64,000 bases of DNA from Gracilaria gracilis (lineage: Eukaryota; Rhodophyta; Florideophyceae; Gracilariales; Gracilariaceae), in assembly GCA_030374805.1 (NCBI GenBank), contig JARGSG010000037.1, forward strand, positions 310,001-374,000, read 5' to 3'. Both the position numbers and the translations under genes were made by a program. The notes under the pieces were generated by a model, which did not search any database, was not told the DNA's origin, and worked only from the letters and a program-made list of their open reading frames with translations. This document shows positions 19,751-29,867 of the stretch, piece by piece. The first letter of the stretch is position 1; each line of letters starts with the position of its first letter.

Positions 19751-22700
19751 TCATGAAATTGTAACGGGTTGTTCAACATCTGGAATGCACTACCGTTGGT
19801 ACCCTTGAATCTACAAACAATTGTCAGCAACTTTGGTCTTGTTCTGTGCTTCATCTGAGTTGCATTTAGATAAAGAATACATGGAGTTTTTCTACAGACA
19901 ACTGTCTCTGGAAATGGCATTTCTCGTGATCATACGCCAGGAATAATTGTGTTCACAAATGTCGCATGTCGCTATCTATGGATTCACAAAGGAAATGCAG
20001 ATCGTGAAGTGCCTTGGCAGGAGCTATCCTTTCACCAATGCAAGTCACAGTTCGCGACAACAAGCACTTTCACTGTGAAAGTTTCACAGTGTTCACTTGT
20101 GCTGTGAGCTCAGCATTCCTCCCCTTCGCCATGTCATCCGAGCTGCAGTGTTTGTAAGCATGACCATCGTGCGGGAAATGCACAAACGCTCTCCCAAAAG
20201 TGTACGTCTGCGTTCGAAATGCAGCGTTGCTCTCCCTCCGCCACATCAACTAGTGCGTGGGTGAGGCGAACTCCGTGCTTCAACATAATGCAAAACCAAG
20301 ATGCTGTCGGTATAAAAAGGCGAGCGCCCTCGACAAGAGCAAGACGGATGGACTCACCCCAGCAGCACCAGTACTCTCGGACTTGCAACTCACTTCAGCT
20401 ACACATTCACTTCAGCTATTATCGCATTTCCTTCAACTCTTTCGTCTAAGCATCTTGTCATCACCTTCTTTTTCAAGATGAATTGGTCATTTACTCTTGC
20501 CGCTTTTGTGTTGCAAGCGTTGTTGCTTGCTCGCATATCATTTGCCCTACAGTTCCCCTCTTACACGTACCAGGACCATCCGCTACTGCGCGACAACAAA
20601 CACGAATTCATCGAGCCCGTGGTCATGAGAAGTTACCTCCGTTTTAACGGAAAGCATGGATGGACGACGAACAGGATGCTGTTTACTCCTGGAACGGCCT
20701 CCTATAACCACTTCAACGGAGACCATTTCGCATCGTCTATCGACTCCCTCTTTGTCATTGGAAGCGTCAAAAGATCTCGAAGCCCGTACCTCAAGGTGGT
20801 TCTCAACAAGAACGCACGTGTTTTCGTTCTTCTAAATGTGGACGGACTGGAGTTGAAGAACGTTACTACCGACACCAAGGTTAGTGGCGTTTCGACGAAT
20901 TGGAAGCTACTTGGAGCCGTGCGAACCCCCACTGGCGAGTCTATTCAAATAGGTGATTCCCAGAGGCTTGGCGGTAATGTGACACTCCCTTCGCAGGGCG
21001 TAGTGCTACAAACGTTTGCCGAAGCTGGCAAACCGTTCGTTCTACCGCATCCGCGGTCCGTGCGGGTTGGTGGATACGAGTCTCAAAGATTCACTGTTCT
21101 GTTTGCCAAACCGGAGGCAGACAAAGTGATACGCTTTGAGTACCCGCAGGTGCCATCCACAGTGTTTCACAAAGCCCGTGGAAAGCCAGTGGAGACAAGC
21201 GCAGTGCTCCCCAACGCTAGGTGCCCTGTCTGGCTCCACGACACCCACCTCACTGCCTCTACAGACGTCGAAGCCGCTAAGAAGAAAGGGGAAAAGGTGT
21301 ATTGGAGAACTTGGCACCCGATGATCGACCCGGTCTGGTGGTGTTACTACGATCATGATCATGGAACTTATCCGGGGCAGTACAGGCCCAAGTTTCATTA
21401 CACGGCGTATAACACCCCAGATACGACGACCAAACACGGGCGCCAAGAGGAGTCCCACAACGGATTCAAGGTGTTCTCATTCGCATTGGAACACCAGAAG
21501 AAGTTTGTGGTGATAACTGTGCACATGCAGTTATCCATGGCACGCCGCTTCACAGTCCGCCACCACACCATCACGTTTGCGGTATTGAATGCAAACTGGG
21601 AGATGGAGGCGGAGCTGAGCATGAAGGCGGACTTCGGCGCCGCTGTGGTGACGCTGAAGGATAGGTCGGAGCTGCCTATCAGTGCCAGGGACGCGGGAAT
21701 CATTAGGGAACTGGATGGGAAACGGCGGTTCGCCCGGCGCCGCTTCAACATTCTCAACGTGGACGCCGAGTACCCCGCCTCGGTGAACAGCAGTTTCTTG
21801 TATCACAATCACTTGGTGCCGACCAGTGAAAACAAGAACAGCATCACCGAGGGGATTTATGAGCAGTGGAGGGCCTCATTAACAACTTGCATGAGGCCCA
21901 AAACTCGCTATGTAAATCGGGGTTTTAACTTCGACGTCCGCAACCCGTCCACCGCCCTCCGTCGTCTAAATGCGACGTCGGACCTGTCAATGCAGAAACT
22001 GGCAGGGGACAATGTCAACCGTTTCTTGAAACTTCGAGATACGTTTTTGTTCGGGCGGGAGTTGTGCCAGTTTGACAACGTGGACGGGGGGAAGGAGCCG
22101 TCGGGTGTGTTCTACACCGATCCGTACTTTGCCCGGGTGCAAGCAGCAGGGGCTGGGTTTTCAGTTCGGCAGTTCATAAGCCCCACACTTGGAACTGTGG
22201 AACTGAAAAGCGGCCTCTTGCTGCCGACCGGGCCGTGGTCGGAGCCGCTGACGTACGTTCCCAAGGGGACAAAGCGGGTTGACGGTAGAAGGTTAGAAAA
22301 CATAGAGAACGCGGTACGCAAGTCCGTGAATTAGATACTTGCAATAAATAGGGGGGGTTGTTCTAAGCATAACTGTGAACTTGATTGTCTTTCATCAACG
22401 TTTGACAAAGAGATGGTTCAAGAAAAAATGGGTGATGCGCTCGCTACTCATGACTGAATGAAGGTACAGTGGTAGGTACAGTGGTAAGACGACTAGAGCT
22501 GATAGAGTTGTTTTGAACTGTACCTCACCTCTTTCACTGAAGAGGGCGAGAGCGGGAGAGAGGCCGAGAGAGGGAGAGAGGGAGCGAGAGAGAGCTGGGG
22601 AGGGGGGAGAGCGAGTGCCATATCGAGAGAGAAGAGCGAGCGAGAGCTAGAGCGAGAGCGAGCGAGAGCTAGAGCGAGAGCGAGCGAGAGCTAGAGCGAG

Positions 22701-24321
22701 AGCGAGCGAGAGCTAGAGCGAGCGAGAGCTAGAGCGGGAGCGAGCGAGCAGAGAAGGGTAGAGTTAGTTTTCCTGTCAGGTTTGTCGTGCTCGCCCCAGG
22801 TACGGCTTCTCAGACGTCAGAGGTGAAATACAAACCGTGATAAACTCAATCAGTGCACAGAAATGCATCAGTAGAACCCAACACAAGTCGTCACAGGAAA
22901 GTGCAGTGTGAAGAAAAGATGAAGCTTGTGTTGTGTACAACGACTGAGCGTCGTTCTCAGATAGTCGCTAAAGGCGTCGCATGTTACTATATACGTTTCA
23001 GTCGGTATTGGACTTCAAGTCAACCGGAGAGTGAAGTAGAGCAGAAATAGAAACCATTCAAGCTCTCGTTTAGTTTACCAAGGGTAATGCGAAAGCGGTT
23101 CAATCTTTCGAAGGTTCAAGGGAACGAATTCCCGGCGCCTTGATGACAACTGGGCTTAACAAGCTCAATGATAAGCATATGTTGTAAGCGACGCATATAA
23201 CAGCCAACCTTCTATTACACAAGTACTGTCTTTCTTTATCTTTATCTTCTTATTACTTATGTGACACAGAAGTCTACCTTTCGGGACGCGTGGGGTTTGC
23301 TTCGGGCACCAGACCACGTATGAACTTTCCATATAGACAAAAGCCACTGAGTGCAGTACACATCTTCAGTCGTATTTGTGCTGCGCTTACTGAGCTGTTC
23401 TGTAGGTACCAACGGTACAGTACATTGAGAACACATCACATCTGTACAATGTTTTCAGCCTCTCCGTGTGAAACTTCGTGAACCACACTTACTCAGTGAG
23501 AGTATAGGCGAATGGACCATTTGGCTCATCACAGTCTATACTCTGTAGTCTTCCTTTCTTCGTCACAGCACAAATCCAAAGCGTGATGTTACACAAAGAA
23601 GAAAGTGTCCAAATACATCCTAATACGGAGCAACGTTTCGGCATGGTGATGGGCTGGGTTTACGACATTTACGACAAAGTGAGACTCTCATAGATATACA
23701 TATTCATTCGCAGGTGTTAGCACAAAGCATTTGAAGTATCGGGGGTACACAAGCGAATTTAAGCTACGTTGTTCACTGATACCCTTGTGCATCCAAACTA
23801 GCTTAGAAGAGCTTCCCAGTGTTTCGTGCGGGACCCCAGTTTTGTGCTGATCACTCACTGATTTATCATCCAGCAGCAACGTTGCTGCTGGATGAGATGC
23901 TGACCACAATCAGTAAGTGGTCAGCACAATGTGAACTTGGCTAAAAAGTTGTCGATGTCATTGTGGTATAACACCTCTAAGAGAAAATAGACCGCGTTGT
24001 GTTACCTTGTACTTTGACAGGTGCTGGCTTTGGAGAAGAACAGCCAACACAAGTCGATGGATATAGCAAACTGTTACCACATTTTGGTTTGAAAACAGTA
24101 TTATAGGTCAGGATCGTCTTGAGGAGCGATGTATTTCCGTCAAGGGACGCATCCTCGGCGTAGTTGGAAAGGCCTAAAAGAAAAAACAAAAGCAATGCAC
24201 GTAGAGCAGAATAAAACCATAAGTCACCAAGGAATGAAAGCAGCGTACGAGATTCTGTCTGAGCTGAAGACCGTGTTAACAGACAACCAGAGACATAGCG
24301 TGGATCATTTTGCGGTGCAGT
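19697..24321. repeat. 4625-bp tandem array, unit 2
   Basis: Head-to-tail copy of 15072-19696. Every internal landmark is displaced by exactly 4625 bp, including the gene, the hairpins and the minisatellite length. Identity this high, including in a minisatellite, indicates very recent duplication, homogenisation, or an assembly artefact. Confidence 0.95.
20478..22334 (+). CDS. Secreted protein of unknown function, array copy 2
   Basis: The translation is identical to copy 1 over all 618 residues: N-terminal signal peptide, the WHPMIDPVWWCYYDHDHG box at residues 279-296, no internal membrane segment. Promoter palindrome, TATA box and AATAAA are all kept at the same offsets, so this copy should be as active as copy 1. 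Two identical, independently promoted copies fit selection for dosage, or very recent duplication. Confidence 0.85.
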   Translation: MNWSFTLAAFVLQALLLARISFALQFPSYTYQDHPLLRDNKHEFIEPVVMRSYLRFNGKHGWTTNRMLFTPGTASYNHFNGDHFASSIDSLFVIGSVKRSRSPYLKVVLNKNARVFVLLNVDGLELKNVTTDTKVSGVSTNWKLLGAVRTPTGESIQIGDSQRLGGNVTLPSQGVVLQTFAEAGKPFVLPHPRSVRVGGYESQRFTVLFAKPEADKVIRFEYPQVPSTVFHKARGKPVETSAVLPNARCPVWLHDTHLTASTDVEAAKKKGEKVYWRTWHPMIDPVWWCYYDHDHGTYPGQYRPKFHYTAYNTPDTTTKHGRQEESHNGFKVFSFALEHQKKFVVITVHMQLSMARRFTVRHHTITFAVLNANWEMEAELSMKADFGAAVVTLKDRSELPISARDAGIIRELDGKRRFARRRFNILNVDAEYPASVNSSFLYHNHLVPTSENKNSITEGIYEQWRASLTTCMRPKTRYVNRGFNFDVRNPSTALRRLNATSDLSMQKLAGDNVNRFLKLRDTFLFGRELCQFDNVDGGKEPSGVFYTDPYFARVQAAGAGFSVRQFISPTLGTVELKSGLLLPTGPWSEPLTYVPKGTKRVDGRRLENIENAVRKSVN

Positions 24322-27258
24322 GTATTGCATGAGTTCTCGCGTCGGAGTGTCAAAAAGGTGAAACGTGATCGTCATTCATGAAATTGTAACGGGTTGTTCA
24401 ACATCTGGAATGCACTACCGTTGGTACCCTTGAATCTACAAACAATTGTCAGCAACTTTGGTCTTGTTCTGTGCTTCATCTGAGTTGCATTTAGATAAAG
24501 AATACATGGAGTTTTTCTACAGACAACTGTCTCTGGAAATGGCATTTCTCGTGATCATACGCCAGGAATAATTGTGTTCACAAATGTCGCATGTCGCTAT
24601 CTATGGATTCACAAAGGAAATGCAGATCGTGAAGTGCCTTGGCAGGAGCTATCCTTTCACCAATGCAAGTCACAGTTCGCGACAACAAGCACTTTCACTG
24701 TGAAAGTTTCACAGTGTTCACTTGTGCTGTGAGCTCAGCATTCCTCCCCTTCGCCATGTCATCCGAGCTGCAGTGTTTGTAAGCATGACCATCGTGCGGG
24801 AAATGCACAAACGCTCTCCCAAAAGTGTACGTCTGCGTTCGAAATGCAGCGTTGCTCTCCCTCCGCCACATCAACTAGTGCGTGGGTGAGGCGAACTCCG
24901 TGCTTCAACATAATGCAAAACCAAGATGCTGTCGGTATAAAAAGGCGAGCGCCCTCGACAAGAGCAAGACGGATGGACTCACCCCAGCAGCACCAGTACT
25001 CTCGGACTTGCAACTCACTTCAGCTACACATTCACTTCAGCTATTATCGCATTTCCTTCAACTCTTTCGTCTAAGCATCTTGTCATCACCTTCTTTTTCA
25101 AGATGAATTGGTCATTTACTCTTGCCGCTTTTGTGTTGCAAGCGTTGTTGCTTGCTCGCATATCATTTGCCCTACAGTTCCCCTCTTACACGTACCAGGA
25201 CCATCCGCTACTGCGCGACAACAAACACGAATTCATCGAGCCCGTGGTCATGAGAAGTTACCTCCGTTTTAACGGAAAGCATGGATGGACGACGAACAGG
25301 ATGCTGTTTACTCCTGGAACGGCCTCCTATAACCACTTCAACGGAGACCATTTCGCATCGTCTATCGACTCCCTCTTTGTCATTGGAAGCGTCAAAAGAT
25401 CTCGAAGCCCGTACCTCAAGGTGGTTCTCAACAAGAACGCACGTGTTTTCGTTCTTCTAAATGTGGACGGACTGGAGTTGAAGAACGTTACTACCGACAC
25501 CAAGGTTAGTGGCGTTTCGACGAATTGGAAGCTACTTGGAGCCGTGCGAACCCCCACTGGCGAGTCTATTCAAATAGGTGATTCCCAGAGGCTTGGCGGT
25601 AATGTGACACTCCCTTCGCAGGGCGTAGTGCTACAAACGTTTGCCGAAGCTGGCAAACCGTTCGTTCTACCGCATCCGCGGTCCGTGCGGGTTGGTGGAT
25701 ACGAGTCTCAAAGATTCACTGTTCTGTTTGCCAAACCGGAGGCAGACAAAGTGATACGCTTTGAGTACCCGCAGGTGCCATCCACAGTGTTTCACAAAGC
25801 CCGTGGAAAGCCAGTGGAGACAAGCGCAGTGCTCCCCAACGCTAGGTGCCCTGTCTGGCTCCACGACACCCACCTCACTGCCTCTACAGACGTCGAAGCC
25901 GCTAAGAAGAAAGGGGAAAAGGTGTATTGGAGAACTTGGCACCCGATGATCGACCCGGTCTGGTGGTGTTACTACGATCATGATCATGGAACTTATCCGG
26001 GGCAGTACAGGCCCAAGTTTCATTACACGGCGTATAACACCCCAGATACGACGACCAAACACGGGCGCCAAGAGGAGTCCCACAACGGATTCAAGGTGTT
26101 CTCATTCGCATTGGAACACCAGAAGAAGTTTGTGGTGATAACTGTGCACATGCAGTTATCCATGGCACGCCGCTTCACAGTCCGCCACCACACCATCACG
26201 TTTGCGGTATTGAATGCAAACTGGGAGATGGAGGCGGAGCTGAGCATGAAGGCGGACTTCGGCGCCGCTGTGGTGACGCTGAAGGATAGGTCGGAGCTGC
26301 CTATCAGTGCCAGGGACGCGGGAATCATTAGGGAACTGGATGGGAAACGGCGGTTCGCCCGGCGCCGCTTCAAACATTCTCAACGTGGACGCCGAGTACC
26401 CCGCCTCGGTGAACAGCAGTTTCTTGTATCACAATCACTTGGTGCCGACCAGTGAAAACAAGAACAGCATCACCGAGGGGATTTATGAGCAGTGGAGGGC
26501 CTCATTAACAACTTGCATGAGGCCCAAAACTCGCTATGTAAATCGGGGTTTTAACTTCGACGTCCGCAACCCGTCCACCGCCCTCCGTCGTCTAAATGCG
26601 ACGTCGGACCTGTCAATGCAGAAACTGGCAGGGGACAATGTCAACCGTTTCTTGAAACTTCGAGATACGTTTTTGTTCGGGCGGGAGTTGTGCCAGTTTG
26701 ACAACGTGGACGGGGGGAAGGAGCCGTCGGGTGTGTTCTACACCGATCCGTACTTTGCCCGGGTGCAAGCAGCAGGGGCTGGGTTTTCAGTTCGGCAGTT
26801 CATAAGCCCCACACTTGGAACTGTGGAACTGAAAAGCGGCCTCTTGCTGCCGACCGGGCCGTGGTCGGAGCCGCTGACGTACGTTCCCAAGGGGACAAAG
26901 CGGGTTGACGGTAGAAGGTTAGAAAACATAGAGAACGCGGTACGCAAGTCCGTGAATTAGATACTTGCAATAAATAGGGGGGGTTGTTCTAAGCATAACT
27001 GTGAACTTGATTGTCTTTCATCAACGTTTGACAAAGAGATGGTTCAAGAAAAAATGGGTGATGCGCTCGCTACTCATGACTGAATGAAGGTACAGTGGTA
27101 GGTACAGTGGTAAGACGACTAGAGCTGATAGAGTTGTTTTGAACTGTACCTCACCTCTTTCACTGAAGAGGGCGAGAGCGGGAGAGAGGCCGAGAGAGGG
27201 AGAGAGGGAGCGAGAGAGAGCTGGGGAGGGGGGAGAGCGAGTGCCATATCGAGAGAGA
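24322..27258. repeat. 4625-bp tandem array, partial unit 3
   Basis: Matches the first 2936 bases of the unit with one extra A near 26374. Similarity stops inside the GA-rich tract at 27258, where a different GA-rich sequence takes over. The remainder of the unit (intron-like segment, hairpins) is missing here. Confidence 0.95.
25103..26960 (+). pseudogene. Secreted protein gene, array copy 3, frameshifted
   Basis: Identical to copies 1 and 2 except for one inserted A in the run at about 26371-26374 (CTTCAAACATT against CTTCAACATT). The frame matches for about 424 residues including the signal peptide and the WHP...HDHG box. It then shifts and ends at 26455, and the normal C-terminal sequence continues in the next frame to 26960. 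With everything else unchanged, either the change is very recent, or it is a sequencing or assembly error in a short A run. A 450-residue secreted product would still be possible. Confidence 0.8.
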
Positions 27259-27545
27259 GCGAGCAAGTGCGATAGCGAGTGCGATAGCGAGAGGGGGCGA
27301 GCGAGGGGGGGGAGAAACAGAGAGAGAGACTGAAAGAGAGACTGAGAGAGACTTAGAGGCAAAGATAGAAGCAGAGAGAGAGACTGAAAGAGAGACTGAG
27401 AGAGACTTAGAGGCAAAGATAGAGACAGAGAGAGAGACAGAAGAGAGAGACAGAAGAGAGAGACGGAGAGGAAAAGATAGAGATAGAGACAGAGATAGAA
27501 TGAACGAACACAGATAGATAGAGAGACAGAAAGAGACAGAGAGCA
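27172..27545. repeat. GA-rich microsatellite with a 54-bp duplication
   Basis: Purine-rich tract closing the array. It is shared with the unit up to 27258 and unrelated afterwards. Within it a 54-bp segment (starting 27318 and again 27372, containing ACTGAGAGAGACTTAGAGGC) is directly duplicated. Unequal exchange between GA tracts is a simple explanation for the truncation of unit 3. Confidence 0.85.
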
Positions 27546-28556
27546 AGAGTGAGAAAACGCGCTAATGAGTTTCGCTGAGGAACGGAAAGACAAATCGGTA
27601 GTTGATATGATCAAGCAGTGGCCGTTACGGTTTTTAGCCTTGTTTAAGAGAGAGAACTACCTTTAGATACAAACATCAACAGATAATTCTTCGGCCGCCT
27701 CGGAATCAGGGGCGGCTGACCACAGTAAAGAAGAAGAAGAAGAAAGAGTTTCGCTCTGGGTTATGAAGACCTCTGTATCTGATCCCGATCCGAAGCGCCA
27801 AAGGGATGCAAGCCAACTGAGAACAATCTCATCTCGATCAATTATCCCATGGTCTAATTGAAAATGTTGGCTCACTGGAGCGCTATACGGGAGCACGACG
27901 TGGGTTGCACTCAACTGATTGAGCCGTATGATTTGGTCATTATCGCGGGTGTCGTTTACGTAATTGTGGGTACAAGGGTAGGAACGTTAGCGCTTGTCGC
28001 CGCGAGCACTCAAATATGAGCGCCAAACTTCTACGAGCTCAAGAGAACAGCTGCATCGCGATCGATACTGACGCTGGGGCTTTTTCTCTCTCAACGTTCT
28101 GCGGATTGTCTTCGACGCTTTCTATATTTTTTCTCTCCCACCCTTTCCTTGACAAGACTTGTATAAGTATGTTCTATTGCGCTTGGGACAGGCCACGAGC
28201 AACTGTGGTCCTGAAGTATCGCCATGAGCACCCCAAGCGTGCTTTCTCAAAGCGAAAGAACCTATCTGCGCAGCGCAGATATTCCAAGCCTTTCGTTGGT
28301 TCCACTGTTCTGGCTGCGCACGTTCCGTGTAATAAATCGCTTTGTACGTGGTGAGAGGGCTAGCTCCAGTTCGTACGGGTTGCCCAAAAGAGAGTGTGTT
28401 GCTGCCTGACTTTTTTTTCGCACCTCTGAAAGTCTCGTGGGACTTTACTGGGGTCAAGGCAGCACGTCCACTCCCAACCTTGTCCATCCTTGGGGAGCAA
28501 CAATATCTTTATGAACACGCTTTTAGAAGCTTCCTTGTAACATAACCTACCATCCA
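27546..28556. other. Intergenic stretch without supported gene
   Basis: Between the GA tract and the proteasome gene. Open frames on both strands (for example 28122-28487 minus) have no recognisable domain. No repeat with known ends was seen. Confidence 0.5.
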
Positions 28557-29562
28557 TTAGTCCGCTCTGAGCTCGAACTTTTCTAGTTTAACACCTTTTT
28601 GTGTGATGCGACAAATTTCAACAGTATCACCTGTATAAATGTCTCGCTCACCCGCAGACGTGAACGCATCCTTAACAAGCTCTACGCACGGTTCTAGTGC
28701 GAGCTCCTTTCGGCTGGGATCGGGGGTCATTTGACGAAACTCAACCTGATTGTCAAGGACGGGTTGCAATAGATATTGACCGGTACCACTGCACACTGCT
28801 CGTACCTTCTCATGAGATCCGATGGCATCGTATCCGTACGACCATCCGTGTCCTATATATGCAGCACAAACAAACATAAGGATACAGTCAGTTTTCCTGT
28901 CAAGGTTGGCGTGCTCGCCACACTTTCGTTTTCTCAGACGTCAGAGGTGAAATAGAAACTGTGATAAACTCAATCAGTGCATCGTGATGCATCAGTAGGA
29001 GCCAACACAAGTCGTCACAGAAAGCGCAGTGTGCGGAAAGGATGAAACAAAGAGAGATAAGCAGCGTACCGTTCTCGTCTATACCGCCAAGCACGTTGAA
29101 AGTATAGTATGGTTGAAAGCGTCTGTAGTACAACATGGTAGACAAGAGTTGTGAAATGGCTTCAAGAGTCATGTCCTTCCTATGGCGATGCTTGTACTGA
29201 GTAAGTCTAATCTTCAACATCTTGTGAAGAATCACAATATCCGTATGCATGCCACTGCTGGCCAGGACTGCCTTATCAGTGAGTTTGAGCACTCTACTGA
29301 CATATCGAGTGGGGACGGAGTATCCAGAGCCGAGACGAGTATCGGACGCGACGATGGTGTAATCGGCTCCGGACACGGACACCACCGTACCGCCGTTGTT
29401 CTCATAAGGATGGAAGTGACGCGAGAGAGGTGCGGCGGGATGAGCGACGTCTAGCGGATCGGAAGGATCATGGTGGTCGCCGAGCGTGAAACCAGTGGCG
29501 GCGTGTTGGGGATCGGCGTGAGGCAGACCACGGATCGACGCGTTCGGCTGCAAGATGGACAT
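28557..29562 (-). CDS. PSMB1: 20S proteasome subunit beta type-1 (beta6), one intron
   Basis: Joined coding exons 29562-29070 and 28852-28557 give 262 residues. This is a structural, non-catalytic beta subunit of the 20S core in cytosol and nucleus. Recognised by NNGGTVVSVSGADYTIVASD, then TRLGSGYSV, KLTDKAVLASSGMHTD, LSTMLYYRRFQPYY and NVLGGIDENG. Exon 2 continues GHGWSYGYDAIGSHEKV, LLQPVLDNQV and ISAAERDIYTGD-like SAGERDIYTGD, all in the order known for beta6. The mature N-terminus lacks a catalytic Thr, as expected for this subunit. The intron (28853-29069) is GT-AG, starting GTACGC and ending ATATAG; it joins in phase and contains the segment shared with the tandem array. A TATA-like ATATA lies about 115 bp upstream. 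It is transcribed away from the array, with the phosphate transporter behind it in the same direction. Confidence 0.93.
28853..29069 (-). other. Intron of the proteasome gene with array-like interior
   Basis: 217 bp, GT-AG. Positions 28889-29046 match the array segment 18140-18297. Introns are rare in the window, so a conserved interior is notable; see the snoRNA-like entry. The first 11 bases of the intron, GTACGCTGCTT, also occur at the candidate donor of the minus-strand exon in the array. Confidence 0.85.
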
Positions 29563-29867
29563 GGTGCTTGGCGCGGTGGTAGCGGAGGAGGTTGCGGTTG
29601 TGCAGCAACGAGCATGTGCCGATTGGTTTCAAATCGAAACTTTGGATGCTGCGGAGAGAAACCCACAGCTGGAAGCCAAGTATATAAAATAATCAGATGG
29701 AATTAATTAAAAGTTGAGCTTTCTACACGTAGTGCGCGCCGACTGCAGCTTCGCGGAGATCCAAGTTCAGTTGGACACAAACACCGGAAGCATTCTTTAG
29801 TTCGTGGAAAAGTTATGCTAGGCTATCGTCACCAACCCAAAACTGAACCGAGAAGCGTTCTTTCCCC

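Noticed and set aside
27021-27614. Long minus-strand frame full of Ser-Leu repeats
   Set aside because: It is the translation of the GA-rich microsatellite and has no non-repetitive domain.
28122-28487. 121-codon minus-strand frame near the proteasome gene
   Set aside because: No recognisable domain, no promoter signal and an ordinary amino-acid mix; treated as chance.
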